NCBI RefSeq assembly: GCF_005222705.1
Contig: NZ_STGF01000006.1
Location: 124,001 to 188,000, forward strand
Source: Paenibacillus sp. SY21-1
GTDB taxonomy: Bacteria > Bacillota > Bacilli > Paenibacillales > Paenibacillaceae
DNA: 64,000 nt
Direction: 5' to 3'
How positions within the stretch are numbered: the first letter of the stretch is position 1; every line of letters begins with the position of its first letter. The position numbers were made by a program, and so were the translations under genes. The notes under the pieces are model-generated. The model was given only the letters and a program-made list of their open reading frames with translations, was not told the DNA's origin and did no database searches. This document shows, piece by piece, positions 20,008 to 28,937 of this stretch.

Positions 20008-20068
20008 ACCGTATCCGGGATGCGTATAATAGATTCAGGCGGCAAAATGCGATGAAAGGCGTTGAAGC

Positions 20069-20311
20069 ATGAAAAAGAATGGCTGGATTCTAGTGCTGTT
20101 TGTTCTGCTTGGCATGCTAGCGGGCGCTCTTGTGGCTCACTGGCTGGCTCCCGTTCCGGGCATCTCTTTTTTAACGAAGTCGCTTCCGCTATCTTGGACG
20201 CCTGCTTTTGACTTCTATGTCATCAGCTTTAACTTAACGATTCGTTTGCAGCTTAGCTTGTTCAGCCTGATTGGAGCGGTTATTGCGATTTGGCTGTATC
20301 GGAAGATGTAA
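20069..20311 (+). CDS. DUF4321 small membrane protein
   Basis: 80 residues with two predicted membrane segments: an N-terminal one (about 6-29, WILVLFVLLGMLAGALVAHW) and a C-terminal one (about 55-77). A short outer region contains PVPGISFLTKSLPLSW. This matches DUF4321, small proteins found next to maf in Paenibacillaceae and Clostridia; function is unknown. The end overlaps the longest possible maf frame. Confidence 0.75.
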   Translation: MKKNGWILVLFVLLGMLAGALVAHWLAPVPGISFLTKSLPLSWTPAFDFYVISFNLTIRLQLSLFSLIGAVIAIWLYRKM

Positions 20312-20340
20312 CCGAACCCCTGCCGAATACTCATTCAAGC

Positions 20341-20988
20341 ATGAAGGAGCCTTATACCACTAGAATGGATACCTTATACAATTACAAACGCAACGAAGCT
20401 ATAAGCCGGCTTGTGCTGGCTTCTTCGTCCCCGCGCCGGAAGGAACTGGTTGCTTCTCTGGACCTTTCCTTGCCGGTTTCTATTTTGTCTACGGATACGG
20501 ATGAAACGATGGAGACGGGCTGGACGCCTGCCGAGGCTGTGGAGCAGCTTAGCCTTCGCAAAGCGATGGCGGCGCGGGCAATCGTCGCACCTGAGCATGC
20601 GCTGATTCTTGGAGCGGATACGATCGTTGTGCTGGATGGCGAGATGCTCGGCAAGCCGGTAGACGAGAATGAGGCGATTGCCATGCTCACCAGGCTGCAA
20701 GGACGGAAGCACGAAGTGTATACCGGCATTTCGCTTGTACAAGCCGCTACCGGATTGGCAACAACCGCCCATCGCAAAACGTCTGTATATATGAAGGCGC
20801 TGGATGAGAGAAAGATCTTGGCGTACGTCCGTACCGGCGAGCCTTTGGACAAGGCAGGCTCCTATGGCATTCAAGGACTCGGCTCTACGCTTGTCGAGCG
20901 CATAGAGGGCTGCTATTTTAATGTCGTAGGCTTGCCGCTGTCCCTGCTGGCCGATATGCTGGCCGAATTTGATATTCAAGTTTTCTGA
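20341..20988 (+). CDS. maf: Maf-type nucleoside triphosphate pyrophosphatase
   Basis: 215 residues from this ATG. The core starts with LVLASSSPRRKELV, the Maf signature, and carries LGADTIVVLDGEMLGKP and the YTGISL and SYGIQG segments. Maf proteins hydrolyse dTTP/UTP or modified nucleotides to monophosphates and affect septation in B. subtilis. The start is uncertain: TTG 20290 (inside the upstream gene), ATG 20341 and ATG 20365 are all in frame and none has an ideal ribosome-binding site. Synteny with radC-mreB is conserved. Confidence 0.93.
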   Translation: MKEPYTTRMDTLYNYKRNEAISRLVLASSSPRRKELVASLDLSLPVSILSTDTDETMETGWTPAEAVEQLSLRKAMAARAIVAPEHALILGADTIVVLDGEMLGKPVDENEAIAMLTRLQGRKHEVYTGISLVQAATGLATTAHRKTSVYMKALDERKILAYVRTGEPLDKAGSYGIQGLGSTLVERIEGCYFNVVGLPLSLLADMLAEFDIQVF

Positions 20989-21049
20989 GCTGTAACGCAA
21001 TGTCCGTCAATGCCATAAACAGTCCACTAAACGAAGGCGGGAATCGGCC

Positions 21050-21739
21050 ATGGAACCGCAAAAATTGGTTTTGCGCAACGTCCCCCATGAAGAACGTCCG
21101 AGAGAGCGCATGTTGGAATATGGGGCAGAGGCGCTCAGCCACGCTGAGCTGCTTGCTATATTACTTCGTACAGGGTCACAGGGCCAGTCTGCCGTCCATC
21201 TGGCAGGCGTACTGCTTAAGCAATGCGGCAGCCTGCGCAATTTGATGGATATGAGCTTGGAGGAAATGACTGCGATACGCGGGATTGGTCCGTCCAAAGC
21301 CTTGCAGCTTAGAGCGGGGATCGAGCTGGGCAAGCGTATATCGCGCAGCCGTCCCGATGAGGTGTTTATCGTGCGAAAGCCGCAAGACGCCGCCGACTAT
21401 GTGATGGAAGAGCTGCGTTATTTGCAGAAGGAGCATTTTGTTTGTCTGTTTTTGAATACAAAAAATCATATTATTGCCCGGGAAACATTATCTGTCGGCA
21501 CGCTTAATGCGTCTCTCGTGCATCCGCGCGAAGTGTTTCGGGCCGCCATCAAGCGCAGCAGCGCTTCCATCATTTGCGCCCACAATCACCCAAGCGGTGA
21601 TCCGACGCCAAGTCCGGAGGATATTGTATTGACCAAGCGGCTTGCAGAGGCGGGAGAGATCGTGGGAGTTGACGTGCTGGATCATCTGGTTATCGGCGAT
21701 GGACGTTATGTCAGTTTGAAGGAACAAGGCTATATGTAA
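21050..21739 (+). CDS. radC: RadC family JAB-domain protein
   Basis: 229 residues. An N-terminal helix-hairpin-helix region (AIRGIGPSKALQL) is followed by an MPN+/JAB metalloprotease-like domain with the zinc-binding signature HNHPSGDPTPSPED. The biochemical role of RadC is unsettled; early assignment to DNA repair was questioned. In B. subtilis the orthologue (ysxA) also lies between maf and mreB. Confidence 0.93.
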   Translation: MEPQKLVLRNVPHEERPRERMLEYGAEALSHAELLAILLRTGSQGQSAVHLAGVLLKQCGSLRNLMDMSLEEMTAIRGIGPSKALQLRAGIELGKRISRSRPDEVFIVRKPQDAADYVMEELRYLQKEHFVCLFLNTKNHIIARETLSVGTLNASLVHPREVFRAAIKRSSASIICAHNHPSGDPTPSPEDIVLTKRLAEAGEIVGVDVLDHLVIGDGRYVSLKEQGYM

Positions 21740-21745
21740 TATAAT
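21716..21745 (+). promoter_or_regulatory. Probable sigma-A promoter for mreBCD
   Basis: TTGAAG (21716-21721), 18-bp spacer, TATAAT (21740-21745), spanning the end of radC, 35 nt before mreB. Confidence 0.55.
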
Positions 21746-21779
21746 AATGAGATGGTCGTGATTAGAAGGGAGCAACAAC

Positions 21780-22814
21780 ATGTTTGGAAGCTTTTCGAAG
21801 GATTTGGGCATAGATTTAGGAACTGCCAATACGCTGGTATTTGTCAAAGGAAAAGGAATTGTCGTGAGAGAGCCCTCGGTGGTTGCTCTGCGCACTGATA
21901 CAAAAACGATTGAAGCGGTCGGCGAAAGCGCGAAGAAGATGATCGGCAGAACGCCTGGCAATATTCGCGCTGTACGTCCGATGAAGGATGGCGTTATCGC
22001 CGATTTCGAAACGACCGCAACGATGATCAAATATTTTATTAGACAGGCTCAGAAGCAGCGTTCTTTGTTTCCTCGCCATCCGAATGTTATGGTATGCGTG
22101 CCCTCAGGCATTACCGCGGTAGAAAAGCGAGCGGTTGAGGATGCGACCAAGCAGGCGGGAGCGCGCGATGCGTTTATTATCGAGGAGCCGTTTGCGGCAG
22201 CGATTGGCGCCGATCTGCCGGTATGGGAGCCGACAGGCAGCATGGTCGTCGATATCGGCGGCGGTACGACGGAAGTAGCTGTTATTTCGCTTGGCGGCAT
22301 CGTGACGGCGCGTTCGATTCGCGTGGCAGGCGACGAAATGGATGAAGCGGTTATTCAATATATCAAACGCCAATACAATTTGATGATCGGCGAGCGTACC
22401 GCCGAGCAGCTGAAAATGGAAATCGGCTCGGCTTTGCCGTTAGACAAACCGGAAACAACTGAAATCCGCGGACGCGACCTTGTGACAGGACTTCCTAAAA
22501 CGCTGCCTATCACTTCCGATGAAATTACGGACGCTTTGACCGATACCATCAATTCCATCGTAGAGGCTGTTAAGGTAACGCTGGAGAAATGTCCGCCCGA
22601 GCTTTCCGCCGATATTATGGACCGTGGCATCGTACTGACCGGCGGCGGGGCCTTGCTTCGCAATCTGGACAAGCTTCTGCAGCGCGAAACGGGCATGCCT
22701 GTTATCGTCGCCGACAATCCGCTGGATTGTGTAGCCATCGGCACGGGCCGCTCGTTGGACAACATTCATTTATTCAAGAACAGAAGCGGCTCTTCTTCTA
22801 AATCGAGACGTTAA
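21780..22814 (+). CDS. mreB: Rod shape-determining actin homologue MreB
   Basis: 344 residues, actin/Hsp70 ATPase fold. Phosphate 1 motif [15 protein letters not shown], phosphate 2 motif [15 protein letters not shown] and adenosine motif [11 protein letters not shown] are intact. It forms membrane-associated filaments that guide lateral wall synthesis together with MreC, MreD and RodA encoded downstream. GAAGGGAG precedes the ATG; a probable promoter lies just upstream. Confidence 0.97.
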   Translation: MFGSFSKDLGIDLGTANTLVFVKGKGIVVREPSVVALRTDTKTIEAVGESAKKMIGRTPGNIRAVRPMKDGVIADFETTATMIKYFIRQAQKQRSLFPRHPNVMVCVPSGITAVEKRAVEDATKQAGARDAFIIEEPFAAAIGADLPVWEPTGSMVVDIGGGTTEVAVISLGGIVTARSIRVAGDEMDEAVIQYIKRQYNLMIGERTAEQLKMEIGSALPLDKPETTEIRGRDLVTGLPKTLPITSDEITDALTDTINSIVEAVKVTLEKCPPELSADIMDRGIVLTGGGALLRNLDKLLQRETGMPVIVADNPLDCVAIGTGRSLDNIHLFKNRSGSSSKSRR

Positions 22815-22823
22815 TACAGGCAG

Positions 22824-23708
22824 GTGATCGAGCTGTTTAAGCTGATGCGCAACAAGCGAATGTTTATGCTGATGATCGGTTTCATATTGTTCATTGCGGT
22901 CATCGGCTTCTCGCTTAGCGACCGTAAGGAATTGACATGGCCGGAGAAATTTTTGAAGGACTCAACCGGTTTTGTGCAGCAATGGTTTTACAAGCCCGCT
23001 GGTTATATAGCGGGCTTCTTTGAGGATATTCGCGACCTGCGTCGAATCTATGAGGAAAATGAGCAGCTTAGATTGACAGCGGCGGCCTATTCGCGCGACA
23101 AGATTAACTATAATTTTATTCAAAAGGAAAATGTACGGCTTCAGGAAGAGCTTCATTTCACCGAGCGGCAGAAGCAAATGTATAATTATACATATATGAT
23201 TGCGCAAGTCATCTCTGTCAGCAGCGATGCCAACAACCGGACGCTCAGAATCAACTTGGGGTCCAGCAACGGCGTCAAGCCGAATATGGCGGTAACGACA
23301 GTGGACGGTCTAATCGGACTCGTAAGATCGGTAAGCCCGTTTACGGCCGATGTTACGCCGATTACCGAGCTGAACGAGGCTTCGCCTACGTTTAACTCCA
23401 TTTCGGCAACGGTGTTCGGCAGAGAAGACGAATCGTTCGGCATTCTTAGCAGCTACAATAAGGAAACGGACCGGGTTCTGATGACGAGGATCGAGGAAAA
23501 CGATAAGATGGCCGTAACGGATACGGTTATAACCTCCGGATGGGGCAATGTGTACCCGCGCGGACTTGTGGTCGGCACCGTCGAGTCCATTCAAGTCGGA
23601 GACTTCGGCTTGACGCGCACCGCGTCTATCAAGCTAGCGGCAAGCTTCGACCATTTGACGGAAGTGTTTGTCGTTAAGGTTCCCGAGCTGGGGGATGCCG
23701 AGGAATGA
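22824..23708 (+). CDS. mreC: Rod shape-determining protein MreC
   Basis: 294 residues from a GTG. One N-terminal membrane helix (about 12-30, MFMLMIGFILFIAVIGFSL), a coiled coil (about 65-115) and a two-barrel extracytoplasmic domain containing VGLVRSVSPFTADVTPI. It links cytoplasmic MreB to wall synthases outside. Start is uncertain: GTG 22824, CTG 22833 and ATG 22845 are in frame, and AGGTGAT at 22822-22828 fits the later ones better. The stop overlaps the mreD start (ATGA). Confidence 0.93.
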   Translation: MIELFKLMRNKRMFMLMIGFILFIAVIGFSLSDRKELTWPEKFLKDSTGFVQQWFYKPAGYIAGFFEDIRDLRRIYEENEQLRLTAAAYSRDKINYNFIQKENVRLQEELHFTERQKQMYNYTYMIAQVISVSSDANNRTLRINLGSSNGVKPNMAVTTVDGLIGLVRSVSPFTADVTPITELNEASPTFNSISATVFGREDESFGILSSYNKETDRVLMTRIEENDKMAVTDTVITSGWGNVYPRGLVVGTVESIQVGDFGLTRTASIKLAASFDHLTEVFVVKVPELGDAEE

Positions 23709-24229
23709 GCATGAACCGAATCCTTCTGCTGATGCTGCTCATATTCATTATTGAAGGAACGATTATGCCATGGCTCATTCCCGCAGGCTACGGCGACCGG
23801 ATTGTCCCTCACTTCATTCTGGTATCGGTTATTTTTGCGGCCCTTTATACGGATCGTCACCGGGCGCTGCTTCTTGGCGTCAGCTTCGGTTTCCTGCAGG
23901 ACATTGTGTATTTCGGACATCTGCTTGGCGTCCATTCCTTTGTAATGGGACTGCTTGGCTATTTTATCGGCTTGCTGCTCGATCGGCGCAGGGCTACGCT
24001 TATGATGGCCGTTACGGTTGTAGGCTTTGCTTGTATTTTGTACGATTCCGTTATATTTTTTATTTATAGCGTTTTTCGCATTACGAGCGAGACCTACGCC
24101 TTCGCGCTGCTCAATCATATTCTTCCGAGCTTGTTTCTGCAGCTTGTGTTCGCTATTGCTATTTATGTACCGGCGAGACGAATGCTTGAAGCATACTCCA
24201 GAGCCGATTCCGATAAGGATGATGAATAA
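23705..24229 (+). CDS. mreD: Rod shape-determining protein MreD
   Basis: 174 residues, almost wholly hydrophobic with about five membrane segments, and the MreD-type segment GFLQDIVYFGHLLGVHSF. The ATG overlaps the mreC stop by 4 nt, so translation is coupled. It acts in the membrane with MreC and RodA in elongation. Confidence 0.9.
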   Translation: MSMNRILLLMLLIFIIEGTIMPWLIPAGYGDRIVPHFILVSVIFAALYTDRHRALLLGVSFGFLQDIVYFGHLLGVHSFVMGLLGYFIGLLLDRRRATLMMAVTVVGFACILYDSVIFFIYSVFRITSETYAFALLNHILPSLFLQLVFAIAIYVPARRMLEAYSRADSDKDDE

Positions 24230-24295
24230 AATTCAGTCCCTTGGCAGGAATTGTGCATTTACAGCAAGAAAAGAATAGGTTGGGGAGGGACGAAC

Positions 24296-24961
24296 GTGAC
24301 CGAAAAGCAGCATATCATGATTAAGGGAGTCAAGGAAGGTCTCGTGTTCCTTCTCGACGATAAATGCGAGTTTGCTGTTCTGCTGGAGGAGCTTAAGTAC
24401 AAGCTGGAAAAAACGCATCAGCAGCTTTTGACCGGTCCGCTAGTGCATGTGCAGGTCAAATTGGGGACGAGACAAATTTCGGAAGAGGACAAGGACAAAA
24501 TTAAGGCGCTCATTCGCACCCAGGGCAACCTGATGGTTCAATCCGTTGAGCCGGATCAGGTTCCGTCCAAGGAGAAAGCGGAAGAGAAGCCGGTGATGCA
24601 GGTGTTGACCTCGATCATCCGTTCCGGACAAACCTATGAGTACGATGGCGATATCCTGCTTATCGGCGATCTGAATCCAGGAGGGACGCTGATTAGCACG
24701 GGAGACATTTATGTGCTCGGCGCGCTCAGAGGCGCGGCGCATGCGGGAGTAAGCGGCAGACAGGATGTTATTATCGCAGCGTCGCTGATGAGGCCGACAC
24801 AATTGCGCATTGCCGAAATCATCAGCCGCCCTCCTGAGGAGTGGATGACGGGGGATGCCGTTATGGAGTTTGCTTTCTTAAGCGAAGGCCGCATGCAAAT
24901 TGACAAATTGTCGCAATTGTTCCGAATACGCCATAAGCCAATTATGTTTAGGGGAGTGTAG
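24296..24961 (+). CDS. minC: Septum site-determining protein MinC
   Basis: 221 residues. A GTG start at 24296 is chosen because GGGGAGGG (24282-24289) sits 6 nt upstream; the longer frame from 24251 has an untypical N terminus. The N-terminal FtsZ-inhibiting domain starts HIMIKGVKEGLVFLLDD; the C-terminal beta-helix has DGDILLIGDLNPGGTLISTGDIYVLGALRGAAHAG. With MinD it blocks Z-ring assembly away from midcell. minD follows 3 nt later. Confidence 0.95.
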   Translation: MTEKQHIMIKGVKEGLVFLLDDKCEFAVLLEELKYKLEKTHQQLLTGPLVHVQVKLGTRQISEEDKDKIKALIRTQGNLMVQSVEPDQVPSKEKAEEKPVMQVLTSIIRSGQTYEYDGDILLIGDLNPGGTLISTGDIYVLGALRGAAHAGVSGRQDVIIAASLMRPTQLRIAEIISRPPEEWMTGDAVMEFAFLSEGRMQIDKLSQLFRIRHKPIMFRGV

Positions 24962-24964
24962 ACC

Positions 24965-25756
24965 ATGGGAGAAGCGATCGTTGTGACATCGGGCAAAGGG
25001 GGCGTCGGCAAGACGACTACTTCGGCAAACCTGGGGACGGCTTTGGCTTTGCTGGGCAAGAAGGTGTGCATGGTGGATACGGATATCGGACTAAGAAATC
25101 TGGACGTCGTCATGGGCCTGGAGAATAGAATTATTTATGATTTGGTGGATGTGGCCGAAGGCCGGTGCCGGCTTAATCAAGCGCTTGTCAAGGACAAGCG
25201 GTGCGACGAGCTGTACATGCTGCCTGCCGCCCAAACGAAGGACAAGGATTCCGTGTCGCCGGAGCAGGTGAAGGATATCGTGCTGGAGCTGAAAAAAGAG
25301 CATGATTACGTTATTATCGATTGCCCCGCTGGCATTGAGCATGGCTTCCGGAATGCGATTGCGGGAGCCGACCGCGCGATTGTCATTACAACGCCGGAGC
25401 ATGCGGCTGTTCGCGATGCGGATCGCGTAATCGGTTTACTTGAGCAGGAGCAGCTTCCTTCTAAGCTGATTATTAACCGTATTCGGCAAAATATGGTGAA
25501 AAATGGAGAAATGCTGGATATTGATGAAATTTGCCAGGTGCTGGCGGTCGATTTGGTCGGAATCGTCCCGGATGACGAGAAGGTTATCACCGCCGCCAAC
25601 AGCGGCGAGCCGACCGTTATGAACCCTTCGTCCCGTGCCGCCATCGCTTACCGGAACATTGCCCGTCGCATACTCGGAGATATGGTCCCGCTCATGCTGC
25701 TGGACGAGAAAGTCGGAGCGTTCAAGCGCTTCCGCAAGTTCCTTGGAATAGGATGA
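24965..25756 (+). CDS. minD: Septum site-determining ATPase MinD
   Basis: 263 residues. Deviant Walker A KGGVGKTTTSAN near the N terminus, switch motif VDTDIGLRNLDVVMG, and the amphipathic C-terminal membrane-targeting helix (VGAFKRFRKFLGIG). It recruits MinC to the membrane. GGGGAG precedes the ATG. Only 7 nt separate it from rodA. Confidence 0.97.
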   Translation: MGEAIVVTSGKGGVGKTTTSANLGTALALLGKKVCMVDTDIGLRNLDVVMGLENRIIYDLVDVAEGRCRLNQALVKDKRCDELYMLPAAQTKDKDSVSPEQVKDIVLELKKEHDYVIIDCPAGIEHGFRNAIAGADRAIVITTPEHAAVRDADRVIGLLEQEQLPSKLIINRIRQNMVKNGEMLDIDEICQVLAVDLVGIVPDDEKVITAANSGEPTVMNPSSRAAIAYRNIARRILGDMVPLMLLDEKVGAFKRFRKFLGIG

Positions 25757-25763
25757 GTTAACT

Positions 25764-26915
25764 TTGCTTAATAAACTGAAAAAGCTCGACTGGGGCATTT
25801 TGATCATTTTGGTGCTTCTTATGCTCGCAAGCATTGTGATCATTCATAGCGCGACGGATGGGACCCGATATGCCGGCTCTGACAAAAGGCAGCTCATTTT
25901 TTATGGAATAGGCTTCTTTTTTGCCATATTCGCTACGATATTCGATTATCGGATCGTGCTTAGAAGCTGGCATGTCATTTATGGCATAGGCGTCGCTTTG
26001 CTGATAACCGTTTATTTCGCCGGAGCGGAAATTAACGGAGCCAAAGGCTGGTTCAGGTTTGGCGAGAGCTTCTCCTTTCAGCCTGCCGAGCTCGTTAAAA
26101 TTATTTTGATTGTTGGCATCGCCTACATTATGGGACGCAGACAAGGGGACAAGCTTACCTTTACGCAGGATTTGATGCCGTTGTTCGCGTTTACCTTCCT
26201 GCCGTTCATGCTTGTGATGATTCAACCGGATTTGGGCAATGCGATTATCTATTTGGTTATCGTGCTGGGCATGCTCTGGATAGGTAATATTAAATATGTT
26301 CACGTTCTCATCGGATTGGGGCTTATTATCGGCTTTTTAGTTCTGTTCGTCAGCTTGTTTAATATGTTTAATGATCAAATCTATGACTATTTATACGATC
26401 ATGGAAAAAAACACTGGCATGAGCGCATCAACACGTTTCTTAATCCCAGCGAAGCTTCCTCGGATGCCAGGCATCAGGCGGAGAACGCCCAAATTGCGAT
26501 TGGGTCGGGCGGCTTGAGCGGGGACGGCTATTTGCAGGGGGATATGAAAAACGGCGGCTTCATTCCTTACCCGTACTCGGACTCCATCTTTGTTGTCGTT
26601 GGCGAGGAGTTTGGTTTCCAGGGAGCTGCGGTGCTGCTGCTTCTGTATTTCCTGCTCATTTACAGGATGATTATTATCGCCTTTAAATGCTATGATTTGC
26701 GGGCATCTTATATCGTTGTCGGCATTGTGTCGATGTACGTATTCCAGGTGTTCCAGAACATTGGCATGATGATCGGCATTATGCCGATTACCGGCATCAC
26801 TTTGCCATTTATTAGTTATGGCGGAACGTCGCTGCTTATCAATATGCTCTCCATCGGCCTTATTTTCAGCATAAAGGCGCATCAGGAGAAATACGAGCTG
26901 GCAGCCGACAAATAG
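25764..26915 (+). CDS. rodA: RodA/FtsW/SpoVE family peptidoglycan glycosyltransferase, RodA-like
   Basis: 383 residues from a TTG, with about ten membrane segments and SEDS family signatures: GAKGWFRFG, SFQPAELVKI and the C-terminal GITLPFISYGGTSLL. SEDS proteins polymerise lipid II with a class B PBP partner. Placement right after mreBCD-minCD argues for RodA rather than FtsW. B. subtilis does not have this gene here; the insertion is typical of Paenibacillaceae. Confidence 0.9.
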   Translation: MLNKLKKLDWGILIILVLLMLASIVIIHSATDGTRYAGSDKRQLIFYGIGFFFAIFATIFDYRIVLRSWHVIYGIGVALLITVYFAGAEINGAKGWFRFGESFSFQPAELVKIILIVGIAYIMGRRQGDKLTFTQDLMPLFAFTFLPFMLVMIQPDLGNAIIYLVIVLGMLWIGNIKYVHVLIGLGLIIGFLVLFVSLFNMFNDQIYDYLYDHGKKHWHERINTFLNPSEASSDARHQAENAQIAIGSGGLSGDGYLQGDMKNGGFIPYPYSDSIFVVVGEEFGFQGAAVLLLLYFLLIYRMIIIAFKCYDLRASYIVVGIVSMYVFQVFQNIGMMIGIMPITGITLPFISYGGTSLLINMLSIGLIFSIKAHQEKYELAADK

Positions 26916-26927
26916 ACAATCGACAAG

Positions 26928-26971
26928 CCGTTTTTGCGCGGGCTTCCCGCCGCGCCGAAGACGGTTTTTTT
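26928..26971 (+). terminator. Intrinsic terminator after rodA
   Basis: A GC-rich hairpin with outer arms CCGT/ACGG and inner GCGCGG/CCGCGC, followed by seven T residues. Confidence 0.75.
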
Positions 26972-27075
26972 GCGTCTGTTTCAGGCAAATGGGCTTCCCC
27001 TTACAGCCGTTTTTCCGTGAAACCTTAGCGTTTAGCCGGTGTTTTTTGGCAAAGCCCGGTTCCGGACATGTCCGC

Positions 27076-27102
27076 ATACTTGTCTTCCTCTGCACATAGG
27101 TA
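27076..27102 (+). promoter_or_regulatory. Possible sigma-E promoter for spoIVFAB
   Basis: ATA (27076-27078), a 16-bp spacer and CATAGGTA (27095-27102) approximate the sigma-E pattern ATA-N16-CATAcanT. spoIVF is sigma-E-dependent in B. subtilis. The -10 is imperfect. Confidence 0.4.
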
Positions 27103-27159
27103 TGTATAAGAAGTTCGAGCTGCCGCCAGACGGCGGCATTAGCAGGGGAGGAAGCCGAC

Positions 27160-28029
27160 ATGAAATTCCGGGGTGACCGCAAGCAACGGCGATTGGAGGA
27201 GGAAGAAGCCTTATTCAGAGAAGCCGCTTTGGCAGATCGGTATGCGGAGGAGGACACGCTGCATGCGGCCGAGCTTGATCCCGAGGCGGCCTGGAAGCGG
27301 AATCCTAACCCTTGGGCAGGTTGGGATGAGGATGGTCCAGCGCCGCGGCGCAGCTATGTGAGGGCTGCCGATCCTACCCGTTTTGCGCCGCAGGACGGTC
27401 CGCGAAACAGGCATACTCTGGGCGGTTCCTTTATGCGCAAGCTAGCCGGTTCCTTGCTCGTGTTTGGAGCGGTGTGGGGACTGTTTCAGCTTGAGGAGGA
27501 CTGGGCGCTGCAGGGACAAGCATTGGTCAAGCAAGCGCTGACCGATGAGATTGATTTTGCCGCGGCGGCGGACTGGTACAAAAATGCATTTGCCGGGGCG
27601 CCTTCCTTTATTCCCATTTTTAATAATAGCGCGGAGGAAGCTGCCTCGGCTGATGGAACAGTGAGGCTGCCGATCGTAAGTCCGCTGCCTGGCAGCACGC
27701 TAGTTCAGACGTTCGCCGAACTGCTGAACGGCATTGAACTGGCTGGAGCCTCCGGACAAGCGGTCGCAGCAGTAGAAACAGGAAGAGTGCAGACGACGAC
27801 CGGTCAGGCGGACAAGGGCTTCACGGTGCTATTGCAGCACGCCAACGGCCGTTTAACGATATATGGCGGGCTTGCCGACATAGAGGTGGGTACGGGAGAC
27901 TGGGTGGAGGCAGGCGACGAGCTTGGCCGCTTGCCGTCAAATGCCGATAACGCTCCAAGCCTGCTGTATTTTGCCGTCAAGCAGGATGATATGTATTTGG
28001 ACCCGGTGGGCGTGATTCCATTTGATTAA
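27160..28029 (+). CDS. spoIVFA: Stage IV sporulation protein FA, inactive LytM-fold regulator
   Basis: 289 residues: a charged cytoplasmic N terminus (1 to about 90), one membrane helix (about 93-112, KLAGSLLVFGAVWGLFQLEED) and an M23/LytM-like domain (about 165-289). The zinc-ligand HxH of active LytM enzymes is replaced (LLYFAV), so the domain should be non-catalytic, as for SpoIVFA, which holds SpoIVFB inactive in the outer forespore membrane until SpoIVB cleaves it. AGGGGAGGAAG precedes the ATG. The gene overlaps spoIVFB by 8 nt. Confidence 0.88.
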   Translation: MKFRGDRKQRRLEEEEALFREAALADRYAEEDTLHAAELDPEAAWKRNPNPWAGWDEDGPAPRRSYVRAADPTRFAPQDGPRNRHTLGGSFMRKLAGSLLVFGAVWGLFQLEEDWALQGQALVKQALTDEIDFAAAADWYKNAFAGAPSFIPIFNNSAEEAASADGTVRLPIVSPLPGSTLVQTFAELLNGIELAGASGQAVAAVETGRVQTTTGQADKGFTVLLQHANGRLTIYGGLADIEVGTGDWVEAGDELGRLPSNADNAPSLLYFAVKQDDMYLDPVGVIPFD

Positions 28030-28900
28030 GTGGAAAGGAATCCGATGGTCTGTGCATCCGCTTTTCGTCATCATCATGCTTGGCTCAGTCCTTACGGGCT
28101 ATTTCCACGAGCTGTTCACCTTATTTATTTTGGTTATCGTTCATGAACTCGGTCATGTGGTGGCAGCGCGCGGCTTTGGATGGACAGTGAGGGAGGTCAA
28201 GCTGCTGCCGTTCGGCGGCGTGGCGGAGGTAGAGGAGGCCGGAGTCGCACCGATCAGAGAAGAGATTGCGGTTGCTTTGGCCGGTCCGCTGCAAAATGTG
28301 TGGATGGGATTTGCCGCCTGGTGCTGCGGCCAGCTGGGCTTATGGGAGCCGGGCTGGGCGGAATACATATGGAAAGCCAACCTGATGCTGGGTCTGTTCA
28401 ATTTGCTGCCGATCTATCCGCTGGATGGGGGCAAGCTGCTGCAGGCCACGCTAAGCCGGTCGATCAATTATTACAGGACGCTGGTATGGACGGTTCGGAT
28501 GAGCCTGTGCTTCAGTATCGGCATGCTGATAGTCGCCATGCTTCCGCTGCTCGAGGGTGACGGCATCCAGCTTAATTTAATGATAGTCGCTGCATTCCTG
28601 CTGGTGTCCAACTGGACGTACTCGAGAAATCTCCCCTATGTATTCTACCGCTTCCTGCTCCATCGCAGCCATGCGGCGATGAATAGTCTGGCGCGCGGCA
28701 AAACGGCAACTCCGCTTATCGTAGACGGCACCCAATCGGTGCTGTCGGTAGCGCGGCTTTTTTACAGAGGACATTATCACTTGATCTATCTGGTAGGCGC
28801 GCACGGGACAGGCGTACAGGTGCTGCCTGAACAGGCGATTGTCGAAAGCTGTTTGTCGCATGCGAATCCCGGCCGTGCAGTCTCCGAGCTTTTCAGGTAG
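28022..28900 (+). CDS. spoIVFB: Intramembrane metalloprotease SpoIVFB (site-2 protease family)
   Basis: 292 residues. Zinc-binding HELGH at H41-H45 in a membrane helix and the third ligand D135 in LLPIYPLDGGKLLQ define the M50 family. The C-terminal part (about 215-292) resembles the CBS domain of SpoIVFB, which senses ATP. The enzyme cleaves pro-sigma-K in the mother cell. A TTG start overlapping spoIVFA indicates coupled translation of protease and inhibitor. Confidence 0.94.
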   Translation: MIKWKGIRWSVHPLFVIIMLGSVLTGYFHELFTLFILVIVHELGHVVAARGFGWTVREVKLLPFGGVAEVEEAGVAPIREEIAVALAGPLQNVWMGFAAWCCGQLGLWEPGWAEYIWKANLMLGLFNLLPIYPLDGGKLLQATLSRSINYYRTLVWTVRMSLCFSIGMLIVAMLPLLEGDGIQLNLMIVAAFLLVSNWTYSRNLPYVFYRFLLHRSHAAMNSLARGKTATPLIVDGTQSVLSVARLFYRGHYHLIYLVGAHGTGVQVLPEQAIVESCLSHANPGRAVSELFR

Positions 28901-28937
28901 AATAGATGAAAAGCGGACAGGCAGGTGATACCGGGAA

